This document shows, in pieces, positions 6,958 to 12,273 of a stretch of 28,336 nucleotides of DNA. Below the pieces are notes generated by a model. It had not been told where the DNA came from, did no database searches, and saw nothing but the letters and a program-made list of their open reading frames with translations. Every line of letters begins with the position of its first letter. Within the stretch, counting starts at the first letter, position 1. The stretch covers positions 1 to 28,336 of the forward strand of contig JACPKM010000006.1 in assembly GCA_016187025.1 (NCBI GenBank), read 5' to 3'. Source of the DNA: Candidatus Daviesbacteria bacterium. Its GTDB lineage: Bacteria > Patescibacteria > Microgenomatia > Daviesbacterales > UBA10151. The position numbers and the translations under genes are program-made.

Positions 6958-7213
6958 ATGAAGACCAAAAGCCAGACTCCCTAGCCCAGAATCTGGTGAA
7001 GAAAAAACACTTGAGAACGAACCTAGAATAAGATTTTTAGATTCCCCAATGCCTTCTTCATACAGGAAAGTAAGTTCTCCAATTACCGAGTTAATAGGAA
7101 ATTTGCAGTCTGTAGACACGAATTCCTCAGAGGCGAAGCTAAATATTACAAGTATTACAGATAATAATGGCTATCGGATAGAGTTAAACCAAGAGAATAT
7201 TATTAAGAAGTAG
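6958..7213 (+). pseudogene. Small unknown gene with a frameshift in an A-run
   Basis: ATG 6958 follows TATAAT (6937-6942) at leaderless-like distance but stops at TAG 6982. The +1 frame from codon 5 on is open to TAG 7211 and looks coding (LPSPESGEEK, RIRFLDSPMPSSYRKVSSP, ending ENIIKK). Removing one A from AAAA at 6967-6970 gives an 84-residue protein. No family is recognised; it is hydrophilic with no membrane segment. Without correction the only in-frame ATG is 7049 (54 residues), which has no ribosome-binding site. It lies behind hicA in the element. Confidence 0.5.
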
Positions 7214-7224
7214 TGCCTTGAACT

Positions 7225-7731
7225 TTACTTTAAGGTATGGTGGAGATCTTCATTATCTAAGTGTTTAATATGCTCGCCAAATATTCTTCTGGCTCTTTCA
7301 ACTGAATCTTCTCTATCTATGGGTTCAGTTTTCCAGCTCACGATTATTAAAATTATGGGTATAGCATAAAAAAGTAGAAGTACGAATGGATTATATTCAA
7401 AACGGGGTTGTATCTGGTATTGTGACATAGCATAATTGAGACCAACCCCACCCAAACCTAATAAAATTAACCACGTTGCAATTGCAGGGAAATTGTCTCT
7501 TTTGTTCTTGTAAAGGGCATAAGCGGCATAAATCCAGAAACCAGACCATATAAACGCCATTAGGGTTGAAATAGAGGTCGTTACAGTTCTTAATAGATCA
7601 GTTACTTGATCTCCAGATTTAGACGTCGATAAAAGTTCAACAATTTGACCAATAGCTGTAAGTAAACCAATGATAAAAACATATAAAGTAGCCGTTAATC
7701 TTGACATTTTGCCTAATTGTTGAGATTTCAT
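7225..7731 (-). CDS. Four-TM membrane protein, unknown
   Basis: I do not recognise a family. Four hydrophobic helices are visible (about residues 12-34, 50-72, 84-104 and 114-134). A short charged cytoplasmic tail (TEPIDREDSVERARRIFGEH) follows. The gene starts eight bases after the RDD gene on the same strand and they are probably one operon. Both encode helical membrane proteins of similar composition. As cargo of the integrated element it could be an accessory envelope protein, but no function can be assigned. Confidence 0.7.
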   Translation of the reverse strand: MKSQQLGKMSRLTATLYVFIIGLLTAIGQIVELLSTSKSGDQVTDLLRTVTTSISTLMAFIWSGFWIYAAYALYKNKRDNFPAIATWLILLGLGGVGLNYAMSQYQIQPRFEYNPFVLLLFYAIPIILIIVSWKTEPIDREDSVERARRIFGEHIKHLDNEDLHHTLK

Positions 7732-7739
7732 ATTTAACT

Positions 7740-8588
7740 CTAAAAAGAAGTTGTTAATTTATAGATTGGCAGAATAATTGTCATAACCATGATAGGGACA
7801 ATTAGTAGAGCAGATATTACGCCAACCACAATCAATACTTTAGCGATATTTTTCTGTGAATTAGTAAGAGTTCCTTGTTTCTTTTGCTGATTAACTAAAA
7901 TCACCCCATAAATAATTTGAGCTAAAGAGATAGCCATAATAATTCCAAATAGACCATAACTAAGATAGGCATTATAAGAGCTATTTCCTACTTCTGAATA
8001 TAAGCGAGCCAATTTAGGCAGTATCCAAAAGGTATTGATTATTGAGAGTAAAGATTCAATTAAACCTGCAATAATAAGCCCAATAGGAAGATTACTTTTT
8101 TTATCCTTTTGAAGCTCTAAATATTGTTCGTGGGTGATAGGTTGGGTATCAATAACATAAGTTTTAGCAATTTTATCATGCCATCCTTGTTTTTGATCAT
8201 CAAAAGCAGCCCAGATAAATCCTAAACTAAAAAGTACACTGGAAATAAGCTTTCCTAGAATCTCTCTTTTAATCACCTGCATGAAGGTTAACTTCTGGTA
8301 ATTAGTATTCACTACCTTTATATGGAAAAGCATCTTGCCTAATGTAGCTCCATATTTGTAAGTGAAAATGACAAAATAAATAATTGAAATTAGCTCTGCT
8401 ATAGTTTGGAAGTTTGATCCTTTTCCAAAGTTATAAGGTTGATTAGTTAGTGTTTGAAAAATTAAGATTAAAACGGCTGCAACTCCGAGTGCCAGAAGTC
8501 CATCAATTGTAAAAGCAAGGGAACGCTCTAAAAAACTACTAAATTTAAAGTAGTTTCTCTGGGTATTTGAACTGTTAAGATCCTCCAT
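7740..8588 (-). CDS. RDD-family membrane protein
   Basis: The protein begins MEDLNSSNTQ and shows the RDD domain: SFLERSLAFTIDGLL (the R and D positions), YKYGATLGKMLFHIKVV, and DDQKQGWHDKIAKTYVI, the last with the conserved HD. A second half with three more TM helices (PIGLIIAGLIESLLSI and onward) is an extension. RDD proteins are small multi-TM proteins, some linked to ion transport, most uncharacterised. I start at 8588 because a longer reading to 8741 would overlap the divergent HTH gene and adds an odd N-terminus. A TATTAT box lies just before this ATG. Confidence 0.8.
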   Translation of the reverse strand: MEDLNSSNTQRNYFKFSSFLERSLAFTIDGLLALGVAAVLILIFQTLTNQPYNFGKGSNFQTIAELISIIYFVIFTYKYGATLGKMLFHIKVVNTNYQKLTFMQVIKREILGKLISSVLFSLGFIWAAFDDQKQGWHDKIAKTYVIDTQPITHEQYLELQKDKKSNLPIGLIIAGLIESLLSIINTFWILPKLARLYSEVGNSSYNAYLSYGLFGIIMAISLAQIIYGVILVNQQKKQGTLTNSQKNIAKVLIVVGVISALLIVPIMVMTIILPIYKLTTSF

Positions 8589-8609
8589 AACTAATAATAG
8601 TCTACCACT

Positions 8610-8672
8610 TACTGTAATCTGTAAACAATAATAAACAAAAATAACTATTAAAAGACAGTAAAATATACAGTA
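8610..8672. promoter_or_regulatory. Divergent control region with TACTGTA/ACAGTA motifs
   Basis: Between the RDD gene and the HTH gene, TACTGTA (8610-8616) is inverted relative to TACAGTA (8666-8672), and a second ACAGTA is at 8655-8660, 12 bp from the last. The motif touches the ATG of the HTH gene. It may be the binding site of that HTH protein, controlling both directions. This is pattern only. Confidence 0.35.
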
Positions 8673-9043
8673 TGGCAAAAACTGGTAAACCTCCAATAGG
8701 TCAGAAGAAAATTGAGGATATTTTCCGTAAATTAGAGGCATATTTAAGATGTGGTATAAGTGTCCATAGAGCTTGTCAGGAAGCTAAAATTCCAAAGAGT
8801 ACAGTGTACGATCTAATAAAAGAAAATAGTGAATTTGCGGAGTTAGTTGAGGCCTCTAAAAAGTTCTTCACTGTGATTGTAAACGATCTAATATTTATGG
8901 AGGTCAAAAGAATAGCTGACAGGCAAGGTAATAAAAAGTTATCAGCTGAGGATAGAAAGTTTATTCAGTGGATAGCTCTAAATAATCAGACTATGCATGA
9001 ATTTTACGGAAACAATCAGATTATTGAGGATAAAAGTAATTGA
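8672..9043 (+). CDS. Phage-like helix-turn-helix protein (small-terminase-like), frame broken at its end
   Basis: The N-terminal half has a homeodomain-like HTH of the kind seen in phage small terminase-type proteins: LEAYLRCGISVHRACQEAKI, then PKSTVYDLIKENSEFAELVEASKK. A helical region with DRQGNKKLSAEDRKFIQWI follows. The frame stops at TGA 9041 after IIEDKSN. Deleting one A in the GATAAAAG run just before the stop would continue it into the overlapping downstream frame, so the two may once have been one gene. The protein is probably DNA-binding; a packaging role is unlikely in this context. Its start overlaps the operator-like motif. Confidence 0.65.
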   Translation: MAKTGKPPIGQKKIEDIFRKLEAYLRCGISVHRACQEAKIPKSTVYDLIKENSEFAELVEASKKFFTVIVNDLIFMEVKRIADRQGNKKLSAEDRKFIQWIALNNQTMHEFYGNNQIIEDKSN

Positions 9044-9446
9044 CCAGGAGATTAAAGAACGCTCGTTAGGACTTCTACAGCCTAATATTCAACCTACAGT
9101 CAAGAAAGTTAATGAGGATAGAGTATTAGAGCTTGAGCAGGAGAAAGAAGAGTTAAATGGAAAGATCATTGAATTAAAAGATCAACTAACCGATCCAGAG
9201 CAAGATAAACTATCAATCGAACAGTTCTTGAACTTATCCAAAAACGCTGGTGTAATAGTCCAATCGGCTGGTGTAATTATAAAAGATAAAATCTGTAGAG
9301 AAATATTCTTGAACTTCACAGTTGACGAGGAGAATGTATTGTCATATCAACTTAAACCTCACTTTGCTGCTATGCTAAGAAGTAAGCAAAGTAGTACTAG
9401 TCGGGGTCCAGGGAAAACACACCCAATTTCTTTCAGAAATTGCTGA
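8997..9446 (+). pseudogene. Recombinase C-terminal remnant running into the attachment site
   Basis: After a coiled coil (VLELEQEKEELNGKIIELKDQL) comes SIEQFLNLSKNAG and KDKICREIFLNFTVDEENV, then YQLKPHFAAML. This is the form of the C-terminal end of large serine recombinases in CPR-type genomes (KDxIxRxIFxNFTV, then YxLxxPF). The catalytic N-terminal domain is missing; the sequence upstream instead joins the HTH gene. The last codons (TSRGPGK) are encoded by the right attachment core and the tRNA-Pro 3' end, then a foreign tail ends at TGA 9444. The first residues from ATG 8997 overlap the HTH gene and are probably not genuine. Confidence 0.55.
9398..9415. repeat. Right attachment junction: 18-bp copy of the tRNA-Pro 3' end
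   Basis: TAGTCGGGGTCCAGGGAA is identical to 9521-9538, which is the 3' end of tRNA-Pro plus four trailer bases. Upstream is recombinase coding sequence. Downstream the sequence departs from the tRNA after 12 bases beyond the core. It is therefore the element-tRNA half-site combination (attR-like), 123 bp before the intact site. Confidence 0.8.
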
Positions 9447-9453
9447 ACAGCGA

Positions 9454-9526
9454 CAAGCGCAGTTAAATTTCTGATGACCAAATAATTTCAAATTATGGTA
9501 TAAATACCAAATTTTGAAATTAGTCG
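9454..9526. repeat. 73-bp direct repeat, right copy next to tRNA-Pro
   Basis: Identical to 6221-6293, at a distance of 3233 bp. Here it is the natural downstream flank of tRNA-Pro, including the imperfect hairpin at 9483-9522 that could help end tRNA transcription. The stretch between the two junctions (9416-9453) contains a small perfect hairpin, CAATTTC-TTTCA-GAAATTG, at 9424-9442. Confidence 0.9.
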
Positions 9527-9595
9527 GGGTCCAGGGAATTGAACCCTGTACTTCTCGCTCCCAAAGCGAGCGTTCTACCGATGAACTAGACCCCG
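9525..9595 (-). tRNA. tRNA-Pro (anticodon UGG)
   Basis: Minus-strand acceptor CGGGGTC pairs perfectly with GACCCCG, with the C1-G72 pair typical of proline tRNAs. The anticodon stem CTCGC/GCGAG closes loop TTTGGGA, giving anticodon TGG. The T arm is CAGGG-TTCAATT-CCCTG. It is 71 nt long with no encoded CCA. It is the intact copy of the element's target; partial copies lie on both sides. Confidence 0.95.
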
Positions 9596-9637
9596 TTAAT
9601 ATACTGTAATAAAGTTATTCTAATACTTATCTCTCTA

Positions 9638-9726
9638 TTCCGCTTTCAGCGGAAACGAGCGTTCTTCCGGGGCATCCACAGAATGCCCGTCCGCACTATG
9701 TGCAGGGCCCGATGAACTAGGCCCCT
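9638..9726 (-). pseudogene. Degenerate tRNA-Pro 5' half with a structured insertion
   Basis: On the minus strand GGGGCCTAGTTCATCGG and later AGAACGCTCG match the 5' half of tRNA-Pro (one mismatch in the first block). About 40 bases sit inside the D-loop position, made of two perfect hairpins: GCAC-ATA-GTGC, and GGGCAT closed on ATGCCC with a 7-nt loop. The anticodon arm is replaced by TTCCGC-TGAAA-GCGGAA, and no T arm follows. It cannot be a working tRNA, but the helices are well formed, so a non-tRNA RNA role is possible. Confidence 0.55.
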
Positions 9727-9732
9727 AGGAGT

Positions 9733-9813
9733 GCTGGTGGTGGGACTCGAACCCACATGTCTTTTGGACATTCGCTCTTAAGGCGAACGAGTATACCATT
9801 CCTCCACACCAGC
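9733..9813 (-). tRNA. tRNA-Leu (anticodon UAA)
   Basis: Acceptor GCTGGTG pairs with CACCAGC. The anticodon stem TTCGC/GCGAA encloses CTTAAGA, anticodon TAA. A long variable arm (TGTCCAAAAGACA) marks a class II tRNA. It is 81 nt long and without CCA. It is first in the minus-strand order tRNA-Leu, pseudo-tRNA, tRNA-Pro. Confidence 0.95.
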
Positions 9814-9826
9814 TTGCTAGTACCAT

Positions 9827-9832
9827 ATTGTA
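9827..9832 (-). promoter_or_regulatory. -10 box of tRNA-Leu
   Basis: On the minus strand TACAAT lies 13 bases before the mature 5' end, which fits a short tRNA leader. No clear -35 box is visible. Confidence 0.4.
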
Positions 9833-9936
9833 ACAAAATTTATGCTGTTTTAAAATCAAGCTTCTGATTTTATTAAATTACTTATTTCTTACATTCCTAT
9901 TGTTGCTTTCTTACGCCAACATTCTAAGCTGAAATA

Positions 9937-10269
9937 ATGTCACAAAACTTACTAAAGCAGCTTAAAGAGAAATTAGTTCAAGAAGAAAAAGAAACAGCCA
10001 AGCATTTAAAAAAGATGGAAAATGAACAAAACAGCGATAATGACTTACCTGAAACTGCAGACATAGGAAGTTTTTCCTGGCAAGCAGATATTAGCTCCAG
10101 TTTATATATTATTAAACAAAATCTATCAAAAAGAATTGAAGTTATCCAAAAAGCACTAGTAAAGATCAAGGTTGGTACATATGGAGTATGCGAAAGATGC
10201 CAACGCCAAATCAAGCGTGCTCGGCTTGAAGTATTCCCTTCTGCTTCGACTTGCGGAGTCTGCATATAA
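9937..10269 (+). CDS. TraR/DksA-family zinc-finger protein
   Basis: A helical N-terminal part (two charged helices, QLKEKLVQEEKETAKHLKKM and later LSKRIEVIQKALVKI) leads into the C4 zinc motif GTYGVCERCQRQIKRARLEVFP, closed by TCGVCI at the very end. The cysteines are spaced CxxC and CxxC. Relatives bind the RNA polymerase secondary channel or act in sporulation-type regulation. This 110-residue member has the short coiled coil typical of the YteA/TraR-like group, and acidic tip residues (NSDNDLPETAD) are present. The partner process is unknown. It stands alone between the tRNAs and the Fic gene and ends just before the first GCGC array. Confidence 0.85.
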   Translation: MSQNLLKQLKEKLVQEEKETAKHLKKMENEQNSDNDLPETADIGSFSWQADISSSLYIIKQNLSKRIEVIQKALVKIKVGTYGVCERCQRQIKRARLEVFPSASTCGVCI

Positions 10270-10272
10270 TTC

Positions 10273-10303
10273 TTGCGCAAATCCCGCGCAATATCTCGCG
10301 CAA
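10273..10303. promoter_or_regulatory. Triple GCGC operator-like array, downstream of fic
   Basis: Three GCGCAA units start at 10275, 10286 and 10298, spaced 11 and 12 bp, that is, on one face of the helix. The first is the palindrome TTGCGCAA. An array with exactly the same spacing covers the fic promoter at 11395-11425. It sits in the short gap between the dksA-like and fic stop codons, where a promoter is not expected. Confidence 0.5.
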
Positions 10304-10316
10304 TAAATTATTAGAG

Positions 10317-11375
10317 CTATTTAATAAGTGCGTAAAAAAGGGCAGTTGTACTACCATGACGTTTAATTAAACCATTATCAATTAGCTTCTTTAGTTTTAG
10401 CTGGGCAGTTCTTTTGGCAACCCCTAATATTTCCACCACGTCTTCTGAGGTAATTCTACCGGTGGTAGCTAAAAAATCCATAATTTGCAGTTCATCTCTG
10501 TCTAAAAATATTTGCTCACTTTTTTTACTGACCCTTCCATATCCGATTGACTGAATCTTTTCTAATACTTTTCTGGCCTCAACCAAAAAACCAGCACAAA
10601 AATACTCCAGCCAATTGGTAAATTCTCTTCCTTGGATATATTCTTTGCCTTCTTCAGAATGCTCAGCATTATAATATGCTATCCGGTCATGGTTATAGTA
10701 GTCTTCCAGAATAATAATTTTTCTAAAATCCCAGCCCATTCGATAAAGTAAAAGTTGAGTAAGTAACCTGGCTGCACGTCCATTTCCATCGGTAAAAGGG
10801 TGTATAGACACAAACTCCAAATGAAATATTCCAGCAATCAATATAGGGTGTACACCATCATGTAAAGCCTTTTTCACCCATTCCATTAAATCCTCAACCA
10901 GCTTTGGCACTTTTTTTGCAGGTGGGCCCTTAAAACGCAACATTTCTTTGCCGTTGCCCAAATCATCAACTATATACACATCACCTGGCCTGAAATTTCC
11001 TGTTTTCTTCTCATCAACTAAACCCTGTATGACTACTTTGTGAATATGCAGAATCTCTTCAATAGTCAGGCTATTTTTTTTCTTAGCTAGCTCCTGAGTA
11101 ACTTGAAGAGCTTTGTAGTAGTTTTCCACTTCAATGATGTCTTTTTCAGGTGCTCTAACACTTTTTCCCTCAATCACTTTTCCGACTTCAAACTCAGCTA
11201 ACCTGTTTCCCTCAATTGAAGTTGATGTATGAGCCATCCTAAGTATAGCTTGGCGCCTAAGAAGTGCTTCATTTAGCGGTAAAACTCTAGACCTCTCAAC
11301 CACAGCTTTTATCTCTGCAATCTCTGTAATCCGTGCCAATATTAGTTGAGTAATAGAATATTTTGGTTCAAACAT
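10317..11375 (-). CDS. Fic-domain AMP-transferase with N-terminal inhibitory helix and winged HTH
   Basis: The Fic active site HPFTDGNGRAAR is complete (catalytic H192 counting from ATG 11375). The inhibitory motif TSTSIEGN (E55) precedes it, making this a class II Fic with an N-terminal autoinhibitory helix. A flap-like segment (MLRFKGPPAKKVP) binds target edges in this family. The last 65 residues form a winged helix (ITSEDVVEILGVAKRTAQLKL). Such Fic-HTH proteins transfer AMP to proteins and often bind their own promoter. ATG 11375 follows TATAAT (11382-11387) by six bases, so the mRNA is probably leaderless; a TTG at 11400 lies in the operator and is not the start. Confidence 0.92.
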   Translation of the reverse strand: MFEPKYSITQLILARITEIAEIKAVVERSRVLPLNEALLRRQAILRMAHTSTSIEGNRLAEFEVGKVIEGKSVRAPEKDIIEVENYYKALQVTQELAKKKNSLTIEEILHIHKVVIQGLVDEKKTGNFRPGDVYIVDDLGNGKEMLRFKGPPAKKVPKLVEDLMEWVKKALHDGVHPILIAGIFHLEFVSIHPFTDGNGRAARLLTQLLLYRMGWDFRKIIILEDYYNHDRIAYYNAEHSEEGKEYIQGREFTNWLEYFCAGFLVEARKVLEKIQSIGYGRVSKKSEQIFLDRDELQIMDFLATTGRITSEDVVEILGVAKRTAQLKLKKLIDNGLIKRHGSTTALFYALIK

Positions 11376-11381
11376 ATTAAA

Positions 11382-11425
11382 ATTATACCATATCTTGCGC
11401 AATTTTAGCGCATCTTCTTGCGCAA
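11382..11425 (-). promoter_or_regulatory. fic promoter covered by a triple GCGC array
   Basis: On the minus strand TATAAT at 11387-11382 is the -10 box. Two TTGCGCAA palindromes (11395-11402, 11418-11425) and a central AGCGCAT lie upstream, with GCGC starts at 11397, 11408 and 11420 (spacing 11 and 12 bp). They fall over the -35 region, so a bound HTH protein would block RNA polymerase. Autoregulation by the Fic winged helix is the simplest guess. Confidence 0.55.
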
Positions 11426-11492
11426 TGTATTTAGTGTATATGCAAATATCTAAATTAGCAATACTCAGCTACTTCCTGATACAATATTTACA

Positions 11493-12197
11493 ATGAAGGC
11501 TGTAGTAGTTGATAAAAAAGAGATTGCCTTAGCTACATTGTGGGTTAAATTCAAAGTTAATGAAGAGTTTGAGTTTAAACCAGGGCAGTATATGTTTATT
11601 AATCTAATAAACCCACCTTACAATGATGAAAAAGGTACCACCAGACACTTTTCAATAGTAAATTCTCCAAATGAAAAGGGAGTATTGGAAATGGCAACAA
11701 GGTTAAGAGATTCTGCTTTTAAAAAAAGCTTAGAGGCATTCCCAATTGGAACTGAGGTAGAAATTCAAAGAATTGCAGGTACATTTACTCTTCCTGAGGA
11801 TACTATAAAACCCTTGGTATTTATTGCAGGAGGAATAGGAATCACTCCTTTTGTAAGCATGTTACGGTTTATTAATGAGGAAAAACTGGGATATAACATA
11901 ACCTTACTTTACTCAAACAGGGACCTACTAAGCAGCGTATTTTTGGAGGAACTGCAGGAGCTAGAAAATAGTCTCACCAGCTTTAAGCTAATTGCTACAA
12001 TGACAGATGACCAAAGCTGGCATGGAGAAAAAAGAAGGATAAATGCCCAGTTTATCAAAGAATATTTAAAGGATTTAGGAGCTTACAGGTTTTTTGTGGT
12101 AGGTCCTCCGGCTATGACTGAATCTGTCGAAAATGCCCTTGGGGAGTTAGGTGTTGTGGAAGAAAATCTCACCAAGGAAAACTTCACCGGATATTAA
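11493..12197 (+). CDS. FAD/NAD(P)-binding oxidoreductase (ferredoxin reductase-like)
   Basis: The protein has the ferredoxin-NADP reductase fold in order: FKPGQYMFINL, the flavin motif RHFSIVNSP (RxxS), the loop GTFTLP, the nucleotide motif FIAGGIGITPFVSML, VVGPPAM, and a C-terminal ENFTGY. The 234 residues contain no extra iron-sulphur domain, so it is a stand-alone FAD reductase moving electrons between NAD(P)H and an unknown carrier. Candidate partners include the NqrB/RnfD-like protein at 16473, though the two are not adjacent. TACAAT at 11480-11485 sits seven bases before ATG, so the mRNA is probably leaderless. It is divergent from fic. Confidence 0.88.
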   Translation: MKAVVVDKKEIALATLWVKFKVNEEFEFKPGQYMFINLINPPYNDEKGTTRHFSIVNSPNEKGVLEMATRLRDSAFKKSLEAFPIGTEVEIQRIAGTFTLPEDTIKPLVFIAGGIGITPFVSMLRFINEEKLGYNITLLYSNRDLLSSVFLEELQELENSLTSFKLIATMTDDQSWHGEKRRINAQFIKEYLKDLGAYRFFVVGPPAMTESVENALGELGVVEENLTKENFTGY

Positions 12198-12273
12198 GAT
12201 ACCCTTTGTGACAAGCCAATTTTTTACGTTGCTGATAGTCTTACTTCAATGTCTGCATGATAGAATTAATTTA

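Larger units (their letters stand above)
6288..9403. mobile_element. Integrated element bounded by TAGTCG cores (hicBA, membrane genes, recombinase remnants)
   Basis: The left junction is trailer-TAGTCG-element. The right junction is element-TAGTCG followed by 12 bases of the tRNA-Pro 3' end. The intact target, trailer-TAGTCG-tRNA, is preserved at 9454-9595. The span is about 3.1 kb. It carries the severed recombinase tail, hicBA, a frameshifted small gene, a four-TM protein, an RDD protein and an HTH gene joined to a recombinase C-terminus. No serine-recombinase catalytic domain is visible inside, so it is probably not autonomous now. The boundaries are inferred from half-site arithmetic, not from an empty-site comparison. 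Confidence 0.65.

Noticed and set aside
6772..7119. Minus-strand open frame of 115 codons over hicA
   Set aside because: It is a reverse shadow of hicA and the frameshifted gene, with serine- and leucine-rich composition and no ribosome-binding site.
8589..8741. N-terminal extension of the RDD protein to an ATG at 8741
   Set aside because: It overlaps the start of the divergent HTH gene, adds a sequence unlike RDD proteins, and a -10 box plus ATG at 8588 explains the gene better.
9852..9871. Hairpin AAAATCA-AGCTTC-TGATTTT between tRNA-Leu and the DksA-like gene
   Set aside because: The stem is almost all A-T, no T-run follows and no gene ends there; chance is likely in this composition.
11376..11402. 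TTG start for the Fic protein at 11402
   Set aside because: The TTG is the first half of a TTGCGCAA operator palindrome and lies upstream of the -10 box, so it would not be transcribed.
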